Below, one piece after another: positions 1-9,003 of a stretch of 14,115 nt of DNA. Within the stretch, counting starts at the first letter, position 1. Each line of letters begins with the position of its first letter. Location of the stretch: NCBI GenBank assembly GCA_020283715.1, contig JAIQCW010000356.1, positions 1 to 14,115 of the forward strand. Direction: 5' to 3'. This DNA comes from Cytauxzoon felis. Its lineage: Eukaryota > Apicomplexa > Aconoidasida > Piroplasmida > Theileriidae. Below the pieces are notes generated by a model. The model was given only the letters and a program-made list of their open reading frames with translations. It was not told the DNA's origin and did not search any database. A program made the translations under genes and the position numbers.

Positions 1-51
1 TAACAGAGGTGAAGGTAGTGATTGGACCTCAGGTGGAGGACCTCGAGTGGA
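1..51 (+). repeat. Right end of a palindromic insertion element (copy U, truncated by window edge)
   Basis: ACCTCAGGTGGA at 26-37 is an exact match to the right terminal motif of the element family, and a second version (ACCTCGAGTGGA) follows at 40-51. The preceding GATTGG also matches the sequence next to this motif in other copies. The rest of the copy lies outside the window. Confidence 0.75.
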
Positions 52-82
52 TGTTTATTCTTTTGGGTATAATAATAATTAG
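2..82 (+). CDS. C-terminal end of an upstream gene (partial)
   Basis: An open frame enters the window at base 2 and runs 26 codons to a TAG at 80-82. Its first part (GEGSDWTSGG) is the right-hand end of the inserted palindromic element also seen in the other genes, read in the usual sense frame. Its last residues (VDVYSFGYNNN) look like host sequence. The identity of the gene cannot be judged from this stub. It could also be a final exon whose true frame is set by upstream splicing, although the element's standard frame supports the reading given. Confidence 0.5.
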   Translation, partial: NRGEGSDWTSGGGPRVDVYSFGYNNN

Positions 83-376
83 AAAATTTTTATGATTTAT
101 ATATATAAAAATATAATTAGGATTATTATTTATATATGATTTTTTGATATTCGTTATGTTATTGTGGGTGATGTGTATGTGGTTTAGACAATTGGATTAG
201 AGAGTTAAGGTTTAGTTTTGTATTTAATTTAGTTTTAGTTCATGTAACTATAATTAATATAATTTGTATATTTAATTGTGTATTTTATACATTTAATTAT
301 TATTTTTTTGTATTTATTGATATAGGTGTGTTGATATTGATGATAGATGTATACACATTTATGAAAATATGGTATA
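83..376 (+). promoter_or_regulatory. Intergenic region / 5' leader of the ferlin gene
   Basis: This stretch is very AT-rich, with a TATATATATAAAAATATAA-like tract just after the upstream stop and a T/G-rich tract at about 150-230. An in-frame stop (TGA 362-364) precedes the ferlin ATG. A short upstream ORF (ATG at 340, TAG at 388-390) overlaps the ferlin start in another frame and could dampen initiation if it lies in the mRNA. A 5' UTR intron is possible but not demonstrable. No promoter motif can be assigned with confidence. Confidence 0.4.
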
Positions 377-3300
377 ATGCCACGTTATAGTGTTAGTTTT
401 ACAATACATGAGGCATTATTTCCATCTATACGTACGGATAATCCAATAAATCCATTAATTGTGGTGAGATGTTTTGGTAATGAATTTACAACAAGTATAA
501 AATATTCAAAGACAATAGTATCATGTTGGGATGAAGGTTATCATTGGAATAATTTGGAATTATCAGAATATATATGGAATACAGGTATAATTGATTTTGA
601 ATTACAATCGGCTAATGCATTATGGCGTAATGATATATTAGGAACATCATCATTACAATTAAAATTGATATCAACATGTAAGAATAATACATTTATAGGT
701 AAGATACCATTAACGGCATTAAATTCTGTACGTATAATTGGTTATTTAAGTTTAACAATTAATGCATATGATTTATCACATGATAAATTGAATAATAATA
801 ATCAACCATATATAACTAAAGAATATGAGATTAAACAGCCTGTAAATTTGGAGATACCATCATTGATTGATCCACAGATTTATAGATCATTGAATATAAA
901 TGATGTTAGTAATACATATAAATATTTTCATTTATATATAAATATTTATACATTAGAGGATATACAAGTTGATTTATTATGTAATTATCCATATATTACA
1001 TGTGAATATGGTGGTTGTAGATTACAATCTACAAAGCCTATACGTATAAAATGTAAAGATTTATTAAATAATAATCAGATATCGCATAATATTATAAAGA
1101 GATCAAATTTTACATTTAATCAATGTTTTTTGATACCTATTAGTGTAATTATAGGTGAACCTACACTTGATGATAATATTATTATTAGAGTATGGATGAC
1201 TTCTACTATTGATTTACCTATTATTGGTAATGGTAAAGATAATGGTTTGATTAATAATACATCTATATCTTCAAGATTATTAGCTGAGGGTATATTTTCA
1301 TTAGCTGAACTTAGATCTAGAAAACAGGTACCTAGATGGTTTAATTTTTATAGAAGGGGTGGAAATGATAAAGATGGAGTTGGTAATGTAGTAGATGCTA
1401 CAAATTCATCATTATCCAATATCATGTATGATTATATTGGTAGAATATTATTAAGTGCTAGTGTTAAACGTATATTAAAGACATCTGATGTTTTAAAAGC
1501 TCATGTTATTTCATCACATCAAATGGAACCAATTTTACCAAGCCCTACTAGAATATTTTCAGATGTATTTATGATTGAATCTTCTTATAATTTTGGTTAT
1601 AATAATGAATTTCAAATATCACTTGAATTATCATGTGGTCCTTATACTACTAGTACTAATTGGCAATATGTTAAATTTAGAAATAATAATAATGATTATG
1701 GGGATAATTTCCCCCATAAGATTAAAGATGATGGGGTAAATTTATTAAATTTAGGTTGGTATTGTAATTATGATAATATAAATGGTAGATTAATACCATT
1801 AGATATATTAGTTGCATATAAATCTGATGAACAATGGTATATATTTATTAAAATATTTAGTAAATTGAATAATAATATCAAATTATTAGGATCTATCAAA
1901 TATACATTCAATGATATATCAAATTATACCATCAATAAATCCAAAATTCCATTCTGGATCTCATTACAATGTAATGGGGATAAATGGGGTAATTATGGGG
2001 TAAACCCTCCATTTTTGAATGTATTGATGACATTAGAGAAGCATATGTTTTATTCAGAGATGACGAATATATCAACAAATAATGAATATCGTATAATGAA
2101 TCAGCATCGTAGAATAACAATGATAAATATGAATTATGAATTAAGATGTTATATATATTCAATAATATTACCAGAGCCAATAAAAGAAAATATATTAGTA
2201 TCAATAATATGTAATGGTAAGATGAAAATGACTACATGTAGAAATAGGTATACAAGATTTCCAATATTTATGGAGTGTATAACAATACCAATAAATATAT
2301 TATCATGTCCAATAAGTATGATAGCAACACCAATACCAATAATGATTAATATATTAATTGGTAATAATAATAAATGTATATATACTAGTACTATAAATTA
2401 TAATCGTTTAATAACATCATCATCATCTACATGTAATAAATCTATAGCAGGTAAACCTAAATGGTTAAAATTAGGTAATGATAATTCATATATATTATTA
2501 TTTATTGATCTAATTAATAATAATAAATTACCAATCTATCAAATGATACCATTAGTTAAAAATATTAATATCAAATTAGGTATCTTAGGATTAAGAAATC
2601 TAATCACATGTAATAATATCAAAATCAAAGCTACAATACAAAATTATACAATCATTACTAATAAACAACAAGAATATAATATCAATTGTAAAATCACCAA
2701 TCATTGGATCACTAATAATCTACATAATTGTGATCTCTTCACCGTACAAAATCTCAATTTCAAAATACCAATCGAAACCATCTTCAATACACATCTAGAA
2801 CTCATCATCTATAATAACCAATACATCATCGGATACTGCTCATTCCCAATACATACACCCAATCCACCTGAGGTCCAATGCAACTCTATTCCACTACACT
2901 CCAACTCTCTTCATCCTGCCGTCAGCTCTTCTAATTACCTATCTCTAAAGAGTAGAGCCACTCCCGGAGATCGTGGCGGTGAAGGTAGAGATGGATCATC
3001 CATCATGGGAATGATGGAAGATGGTGCTAAGGATGTGTTGGATGTAACCTCAAGTGGACTACCCGCAGCTGATCTCAGGGAAGCGAAGGGACAGCTAAAT
3101 AAGGAAAGCCTCCACGGTGAGTGGAAGACCTCGGGTGGAGCATCTACTGGCTTACAATGTGAAAATATGAGGATTGCTATGAATGATGTAATGATATTGG
3201 ATGGTATAGATTGTTGTATGGAGGATTTGAGATATAGTATGGTACCTTATAAGATGTCGGAATTATTGGAATTATTACATAGGCAAAAGAATAAAAATGG

Positions 3301-5486
3301 TTATAATTTTGATGATATAAATATAAATTCTAATTATATAACACATAAAATTGGTATACCAGAGGTATTAGAAGAATTTGAATGCATTAAAGAATATAAA
3401 AAATTAAATTCATCATTATCTATTAATAATGTTAGTGTATATGTACCACCCAAATTTATATTAGCTGTCGATGGTAAAAAAATTATTAATAAATCATCTG
3501 TTGAATATACACTCGTTGCCGATCGACAACTCGATTATATACTCGATGATATACCATATAATATCATCACACTCAAACAACCAAATCATACAAACTCTCC
3601 ACCTGAGGTTACAGCCTCGCGTTCTCTTGCAGAGAGCTCTTCCAATTGCCTATCTCTAAAGAGTGATGCCACTCCCGGAGATCGTGGCGAAGGTAGAAGT
3701 GTAGATGGAATGAACAGTAGTACTGGACCTCAGGTGGAACCCGTAGCTGATCTCAGGGAAGCGGAGGGGGAAGTAAATAGAGAAGCTGACGGCAGGACGA
3801 AAAGAGGTGATAAGGCCTCAAGTGTAGGAGCTGATGTCAGGAATGTTATGGATAACAATCCATTACCGATAATGAAGTATTTTTTGACGATTGATGATAA
3901 GTATTGTTCATATAATATGGAATATAAAGATATAGCTATTGATTCTATTAAGATGTCTGATGCATTTAGAAAAGGTATTAAATCTACATTATATAAATTA
4001 CGATTTTGTATTGTATCTGCATCAAATTTTCAATTAGAGGGTAAATTAACCCCATATTTAGTAGTAGAGATAGCTAATAAAGAGAATAGGGAGATATTGA
4101 ATACACAATGTGATAGATTAACATCGGATATATATCGTATATATGAATATGAGATATTTTTACCAGAGAATTCATTAATAATAATAAAAGTTATATCATC
4201 AAATGAATATATTATGGGGGATATTAAAGAAGATATAATAGCAACAGGTTATATAGATTTAGAAAATCGTTGGTTTAGTAAAAAATGGCAACAAATGATA
4301 CGTAAAAATAATATACCAATAGAAAAAATCTATTTACAACATAATGGTAATATACAAGGCTATATTAATGCTATTATACATGTTACTAAATTAGAAAAAT
4401 ATACATTATTAAAACCATTAACATTTAATCATATACCTAATACATCTATTGAAATTAGAATTATAATATGGTCTACTCGTGGGGTAAAATTACCCCATGA
4501 CACCACAATTAAAGATGATAATATGTTAGATTTATATATGTTATCAACATTAGATTGTAAATCATATAATGGTATATATCCATTAATACAAAAAACAGAT
4601 GTACATTATAATTGTAATAATGGTAATGCTATCTTCAATTGGAGAATAGTATATCCAAATATTAATACACCATTAGGTACATGCCATCTACAATTAGCAT
4701 TATATGATTATTGGAAATTATCAAACCCAATATTTATAGGAGAAGCTAATCTCGAACTCAAACCATATATCAATATCGTATCATCTACATCAAATAAAAT
4801 CAATATCGATGGAGAAATACCGCTCATCAATACAAATACCAAAAATACACACGGTTATACACAAATCACACTACAAATACTCACTCAAAATGAAGCAACA
4901 TCCAAACCAGTATGTTTTACATTCACCCGAGGTTACATCCAACTCTCCTTCCACTCGGCGTGGAGCCCTCTTCCAATTACCTATCTCTAAAGAGTAAAGC
5001 CACTCCCGGAGATCGTGGCAGTGATGGAGGTGTGGATTGGACCCCGGGTGGAGACCTCAAGTGGACTACCCGGAGCTGATCTCAGGGAAGCGGAGGGGGA
5101 AGTAAATAAAAGAGCTGACGGCAGGACCAACAGTGGAGGCGAGTGGACGACCTCAGGTGGAAAGAAGAGTAATACTCTAACCTCAGGTGGATATGATAAA
5201 TATGTTTTTAATATAAATTTTCTTATAATATTAATATATAGGTGGGTTTGGCTAGGAATGAGCCGAATGTGAATCCATATTTGATGGCACCGAATATGGG
5301 TAGACAATGGCAGGATTGGTTGGCACATACAGGATTAACATTTGATTTTAGTGGTATAATGTTTTATGTAAGTAATAATTTAATAAATAAATATAAATAA
5401 TATTATAGATTAGAATATTTGGTACAATATTATTATTATTATGGATCTTCTTCATTTCATTTATTTATCCAGCACTACTCGTTTAA
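377..5486 (+). CDS. Ferlin: large multi-C2-domain, tail-anchored membrane-fusion protein (3 exons)
   Basis: Exons 377-4909, 5242-5367 and 5409-5486 join in phase 0 to give about 1,578 residues. Ferlins are Ca2+-responsive vesicle-fusion proteins; in apicomplexans they act in secretion of invasion organelles. C2-like segments are visible at about residues 1-130, 183-318, 583-681, 728-825, 1203-1300 and 1355-1480. The last two are the clearest: IDLENRWFSKKW matches the ferlin IDLENR motif, and QKTDVHYNCNNGNAIFNWR matches the QKTDVHYRSLDGEGNFNWR block of dysferlin C2G. After splicing, SKP joins VGLARNEPNVNP, equivalent to the ferlin RPAG-x-R-x-EPN motif before the membrane anchor. The last exon encodes 25 mostly hydrophobic residues (ILLLLLWIFFISFIYPALLV at the end), a C-terminal transmembrane anchor. 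Two palindromic elements add residues of about 829-921 and 1074-1150, between C2 domains; a third lies in intron 1. The start at 377 follows an in-frame stop at 362. The 3' end overlaps the adaptin gene. Confidence 0.9.
1696..1719. repeat. Inverted repeat TTATGGGG / CCCCATAA in ferlin exon 1
   Basis: A perfect 8-bp inverted repeat with an 8-base spacer, in coding sequence. It belongs to the recurrent G4/C4 motif class of this window. Confidence 0.6.
2863..3139 (+). repeat. Palindromic in-frame element, copy F1 (ferlin exon 1)
   Basis: Bounded by TCCACCTGAGGT (2863-2874) and ACCTCGGGTGGA (3128-3139). It is GC-rich against an AT-rich host and starts as PPEVQ. The left arm carries the CCTGCCGTCAGCTC module, then NYLSLKSRATPGDRGG (core) and TSSGLPAADLREAKGQ. 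The right arm carries the CCTCCACGGTGAGTGGA module. It is open through its whole length and lies between a C2 domain (ending at about residue 825) and the middle region. Confidence 0.9.
3598..3826 (+). repeat. Palindromic in-frame element, copy F2 (ferlin exon 1)
   Basis: The left terminus TCCACCTGAGGT (3598-3609) is exact; the right terminus is degenerate (GCCTCAAGTGTA, 3815-3826). The left arm uses the TCTTGCAGAGAGCTCT module, the core is ATPGDRGE, then QVEPVADLREAEGEVN, and the right arm uses GCTGACGGCAGGAC. Fully open in the ferlin frame. The left and right arms are different modules, so this copy is a mosaic. Confidence 0.88.
4480..4497. repeat. Inverted repeat TGGGGTAA / TTACCCCA in ferlin C2 region
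   Basis: A perfect 8-bp inverted repeat with a 2-base spacer, encoding RGVKLPH in the last C2 domain. Same G4/C4 motif class as the repeats at 1696 and 10640. Confidence 0.6.
4910..5241 (+). other. Ferlin intron 1, containing an element copy
   Basis: The donor is GTATGT at 4910 and the acceptor is TATATAG ending at 5241. Splicing joins codon CCA (P) to GTG GGT TTG, which restores the ferlin-family motif before the tail anchor; unspliced reading hits TAA at 4988-4990. Without the element the intron would be about 62 bp. An alternative that keeps part of the element and uses a smaller intron from 5204 (GTTTTT donor) is possible but needs readthrough of stops, so it is less likely. Confidence 0.8.
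4922..5191 (+). repeat. Palindromic element, copy F3 (inside ferlin intron 1, frame broken)
   Basis: Left terminus TTCACCCGAGGT (4922-4933); right terminus ACCTCAGGTGGA (5180-5191). It has the same modules as the exonic copies but an extra C in GAGCCCTC (4964-4970) relative to GAGCCTC elsewhere, and a second frame change near 5050-5070. The standard frame therefore ends in TGA, and the ferlin frame hits TAA at 4988. It is the only complete copy in the window that is not open, and it lies in an inferred intron. Confidence 0.87.
5368..5408 (+). other. Ferlin intron 2 (41 bp)
   Basis: GTAAGT at 5368 and ATTATAG ending at 5408 bound an AT-only intron with in-frame stops. Removing it joins FSGIMFY to IRIFGTILLLLLW in phase 0 and supplies the transmembrane tail every ferlin should have. 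The exact fit of frame, splice consensus and family expectation makes this call strong. Confidence 0.87.
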
Positions 5487-8400
5487 AAATGGATTCAATT
5501 GCTCAAATGCATCACCATTAATCTCATTCGATACATTTATATTCATGTCGTTCATAGTGTTATCTTGAACTCTTCTTCCATTAGAAGTGTAATCCGAATC
5601 TTCTTTCCACTCGCCTCCACTGTTGGTCCTGCCGTCAGCTCTTTTATTTACTTCCCCCTCCGCTTCCCATAGATCAGCTACGGGTTCCACTTGAGGTCCA
5701 GTCACTTTACTTCCGCCACGATCTCCGGGAGTGGCATCACCCATTAGGGATATTAAATTAGAAGAGGCCTCCACGGCGAGTGGAAGAGAGTTTGATTGGA
5801 CCTCGGATGGAATAGATTTGGATTGTACATTGGGTGACAATGATAATAGATTATCATTTGATATGATTGTATTATTATTTAAATTAAAATTATTTTTTTT
5901 ATGGGGTATTTTATCGAATAAATTTTTTAATAAATTTGGTTGTAGATCGATAATAATATCGAGTTCACATGATCTTTGTTGTAATTCGATATTAGGATGT
6001 CTTTTAAAACGTTTAATAATTTTTCTAATTCTTAAATGTTCATTTGGTAAATGTTTAATTAATTTACCTAAACATGTCAATAAATATTTACCACTTGTTA
6101 TATTATCATTTAAATTCGATAATATACGCTTACATACCAACTCTAATATATCCAATAATATAATACCATTCTTATTTATCATATCAATATGACTTGAATC
6201 ATTTATACCTGAGGTCTTTCCACTAGGCGTGGTGCCTTCTCCTTTTAGTTCCCCCTCAAACTCCCAGAGATCGTTTTCGGGTTCCACTTGAGGTCCAGTA
6301 CTACTCTTCATTCCATCTCCACCTGAGGTCGTCCTGCCGTCAGCTCTTTTAATTACCTCACCTCGACTCCCATGGATCGTCTCGGATTCTTCGCCACGAT
6401 CTCCGGGAGTGGCATTACCGTTTACGGGGAGATAATTGGAAGAAGGCTCCACGCCAAGTGGAACGGAAGGTGGAGATTGGACATTGAGATCCCAAAGATC
6501 GGATATGGATTTATCTTTATAATCGGAAGGTATGGTTGTTGTGGTAAATGAGAATGGATCATAATCTGACAATAAATTATCATTACTCTTATTATTATAA
6601 TCCAATGATAATAAATTAAAATCATCATTTAAATTATTATCATCTACACAATCATCCATTAAATTCAATAAATCATAATCACCAACTACACGAGGTTCAG
6701 TCCTATTCTTCTTTCCACCTGAGGTCGTCCTGCCATCAGCTCTTCCACCCGAGGTCGTCTTGCAGACAGCTTCTCTATTTACCTCCCCCTTCGCTTCCCT
6801 GAGATCAGCTCCGGGTTCCACTCGAGGTCCAGTACTATTCTTTATTCCATCACTACCTTCAACACCGCCACGATCTCCGGTAGTGGCATCACTCTTTAGA
6901 GATATTAAATTGGAAGAGGCCACCACGGCGAGTGGAAGAGAGGTGGAAGTGAGAGCAGACGTGGATTGGACCTCAGATGGTATTGTTTTCATATGTAAAT
7001 TGGGTAATTGGAATTGTAGTATATAATCTGTATATTCACCGATTGACCATAATGTAGCATTGACTAATGCATTTTGTCCTAGATTATTAATGAGATTATT
7101 TATGAGGTTGAGTGTTGTATAGATTTGTAAATTTTTAGGTGCTTGATTTAATAATGATATAAAATTAAATAATATAATGTCGGGTATATAATTACCCGCT
7201 ATTGTAAATAATTTAATTAAATATTGTAATTTATATTTATAATCATTACAATATATATTTAATATATTAAATATTTTTATTAATGATTGTTTTTTTAATT
7301 CATTATCTATTATTAATATATTTATTATATAATTAAAAAATATTTTATAATTATCCCCATTTATTAATTTTAACCCCACATCCAAAGCTCTTTTTCTTAT
7401 GGTGATATCGGGTTGATTAAATGATTGCATTATAATTATCCAATAATTATCCCCATATTCCATATTGATATTAGATAAGTAATTTAATATACCTAATGCT
7501 ATATATTTAATATTATTATTATTACCACATATAAATTTATTAACAACATCAATACCTAATTTATTAAATTTATTTATATTTAAATTATTATATATAGTAC
7601 GTATACATTCATATAATATTATATTATTATTTATATTATTTATTATCCTATATATTAAATTATATAATTCTTCTATTATATTCTTATCATCTTTTAATTC
7701 ATTCGTTACTATACGTATCAATTCTAATAATTTTATATATAAAAATGGATCATTTATACCACCTATCATATAATCTGTTATATTCATTACCCCAGTTGCC
7801 CCATTATTTCCAATAATCCCTACATTACTCCCCACATTACTATTATCTAATAGATCATTAATAGATTTAGTTAATAATTTGAATAATTGATGAAAATTAC
7901 ATACATTAGGATAATATTTAATAAGTGTAGACATTAAATTTAATCCAGACATAATAACACCATGATTAAAATCATTTAATAATAAATGTAAATAATTATA
8001 ATATAATTTAGCCATATTTAATTCAATAATATTGGGTTCAATAGATAATTCCCCATATTTACGTAACATACGATTAGCAACAATAGTAGCTTTTTTTTTA
8101 TATTAGGTATATTAGATTTTATTAAATATTCAATTTCATATTGTAATTCATTATACATTTCAATAGTACCAATATTACCTAATGATTTTAATGCTAATTC
8201 ACATGAATAAGGATTATTAGAATTTAAATCTAATTTTATACAATTTGTAGCTAACATTAATATCTCATTATCATCATTTAATAATAATGTTAATGCTAAA
8301 TAACCTATACGTTTATCATTAAATTTATTTGATGCTAATAATTTTATACATTCAATCTGACCAAAATTTACAGGATAACCCAATAAATGTATAAATAATA

Positions 8401-8545
8401 ATTTTGTTATATTCTTACGACGATATGATTCATTATTTAATGAACTACGTATCTTTGCACATTCTTTTGCTAATACAGAACGTTCCTCAGAGGATGTCTT
8501 GGAACTACGTATACTCCTAACCAACTCCTTCACCGATCCACTCAT
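5475..8545 (-). CDS. AP1G1: AP-1 complex subunit gamma (gamma-adaptin), with one-base frameshift
   Basis: This is the large subunit of the AP-1 clathrin adaptor, for trans-Golgi/endosome sorting. The N-terminus (MSGSVKELVRSIRSSKT...) matches the gamma-adaptin start. LLGYPVNFGQIECIKLLAS and DKRIGYLALTLLL match gamma rather than alpha adaptins. The frame breaks at a run of nine A (sense) at 8091-8099; one more A would give KKKATIVANRMLRKYGEL, as in the family, and about 1,023 residues in total. The trunk runs to about residue 515 (LWSIGEYTDYI) and resumes at about 785-875 (ILLDILELV, ELQQRSCELDI). Elements A1 and A2, and an acidic spacer with a clathrin-box-like LLSLD, fill what is a short acidic loop in other gamma-adaptins. 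A3 lies in the C-terminal hinge. The protein stops at LNPFLNE with no recognisable ear domain. The start at 8545 is chosen by homology; the frame stays open to an ATG at 8695, but that stretch is intergenic repeat. Confidence 0.9.
5577..5811 (-). repeat. Palindromic in-frame element, copy A3 (gamma-adaptin hinge)
   Basis: In gene sense it starts near TCCATCCGAGGT (5811-5800) and ends near ACTTCTAATGGA (5588-5577). It contains the TCCACTCGCCGTGGAGGC left arm, core ATPGDRGG, QVEPVADLWEAEGEVNK and the right arm GCTGACGGCAGGAC. It is open in the adaptin frame. Its ends are more diverged than in most copies, so the boundaries are approximate. Confidence 0.85.
6204..6474 (-). repeat. Palindromic in-frame element, copy A2 (gamma-adaptin trunk loop)
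   Basis: Sense left end TCCACCTTCCGT (6474-6463); right end ACCTCAGGTATA (6215-6204). The left arm is of the CACTTGGCGTGGAGC type, the core NYLPVNGNATPGDRGE uses the PVNG variant, and the interior holds a GCTGACGGCAGGAC module. The right arm contains CACCACGCCTAGTGGA, an inverted counterpart of the left arm. Fully open. Confidence 0.87.
6600..6614 (-). other. AP1G1: Clathrin-box-like motif LLSLD in an acidic spacer
   Basis: Between elements A1 and A2 the adaptin has an Asp/Asn-rich host segment (about residues 620-690). It includes LLSLD, which fits the clathrin-box pattern L-hydrophobic-x-hydrophobic-[D/E], and a DPF tripeptide nearby. In other gamma-adaptins clathrin boxes lie in the hinge. 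Short motifs of this kind arise easily by chance, so function is uncertain. Confidence 0.35.
6685..6981 (-). repeat. Palindromic in-frame element, copy A1 (gamma-adaptin trunk loop)
   Basis: Sense left end ACCATCTGAGGT (6981-6970); right end approximated by ACCTCGTGTAGT (6696-6685). An exact ACCTCAGGTGGA lies just inside it, at 6727-6716. The core is ATTGDRGG, the only change in the ATPGDRG signature. The right side carries two modules in a row, CTGTCTGCAAGACG and GCTGATGGCAGGACG, each followed by a terminal-like motif, suggesting stepwise growth. Fully open. Confidence 0.85.
8091..8099 (-). other. AP1G1: Frameshift site in gamma-adaptin (homopolymer A9 in sense)
   Basis: Nine T on the + strand (nine A in sense) separate two open frames that together make one colinear gamma-adaptin trunk. 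Upstream reads NIPNIKKK; downstream reads ATIVANRMLRK in the other frame. The family has RKKAALCA...IRK here, so a single missing A explains everything. A sequencing or assembly slip is most likely; transcriptional slippage or programmed frameshifting is possible. No intron with usable splice sites fits. Confidence 0.85.
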
Positions 8546-9003
8546 TTTTGAAGCGAAGAAGTGAGCGAACGAGTGAGCGAAGCGAAGGAGTGAATTGAAG
8601 CGAAGGAGTGAATACCAGAGGTTGTGAGTTATAGAGAGGAAGTGAGTAGAGAAGTTGTGAGTTGAAGCGAAGGAACGAGTACAATCAATTGTCATTTACA
8701 ATGAAGAATATCAGTAGTTACAAGTTGAAGCGAAGGAGTGAGTACCATCAATCATCATTCATATAAAATAAACACCACCTTCGTCATTTAAAGATAATAA
8801 ACATCAACCGTCATCATTCGTATAAAATAAATGTCAATAAATTATAATAAAAAAAATAAATCTTCATATAAATATACACTCAATGGGGAAGCTAATATAA
8901 AAGATGATTATACATCATGAAAATTTCCAATCTATGAAAATTACACTACACATTTATTTAAAAATGAATTTAATTAATTAAATTATTAATTTTAAATAGA
9001 ATA
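8546..9003. promoter_or_regulatory. Divergent intergenic region between gamma-adaptin and Scc3-like gene
   Basis: The two genes diverge from these 458 bp, so both promoters should lie here. The adaptin-proximal half (8549-8747) is G-rich on the + strand and made of dispersed GAAGCGAAGGAGTGA units. The middle holds two similar stretches with CATTC(A/G)TATAAAATAAA (about 8756-8772 and 8815-8832), whose TATAAAATAA cores resemble TATA elements. The Scc3-proximal 100 bp are almost pure A/T. In-frame stops just before 9004 exclude an N-terminal extension of the Scc3-like gene without a further exon. Confidence 0.55.
8549..8747 (+). repeat. Dispersed short repeats, unit TTGAAGCGAAGGAGTGA
   Basis: Units or close variants start at about 8549, 8579, 8595, 8662 and 8725. 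The 8595 and 8725 units extend to GA(A/G)TACCA, and the 8662 unit to CGAGTACA. They are not perfectly tandem; spacer sequence differs. On the minus strand they form the region just upstream of the adaptin ATG, so they probably sit in its promoter or 5' UTR. They share nothing obvious with the palindromic exon elements. Confidence 0.7.

Noticed and set aside
1932..2204. Minus-strand 90-residue hydrophobic ORF inside the ferlin
   Set aside because: It lies wholly opposite a C2-rich region of the ferlin and its hydrophobicity follows from antisense of Asn/Ile-rich codons.
5015..5272. Separate small + strand gene downstream of the ferlin
   Set aside because: It is the remainder of element F3 plus the intron tail and an out-of-frame reading of ferlin exon 2. 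The splice model explains the region better.
8546..8695. 50-residue N-terminal extension of gamma-adaptin from ATG 8695
   Set aside because: The frame is open, but the stretch is made of the intergenic repeat, and the family starts at the MSGSVKEL-type sequence at 8545.
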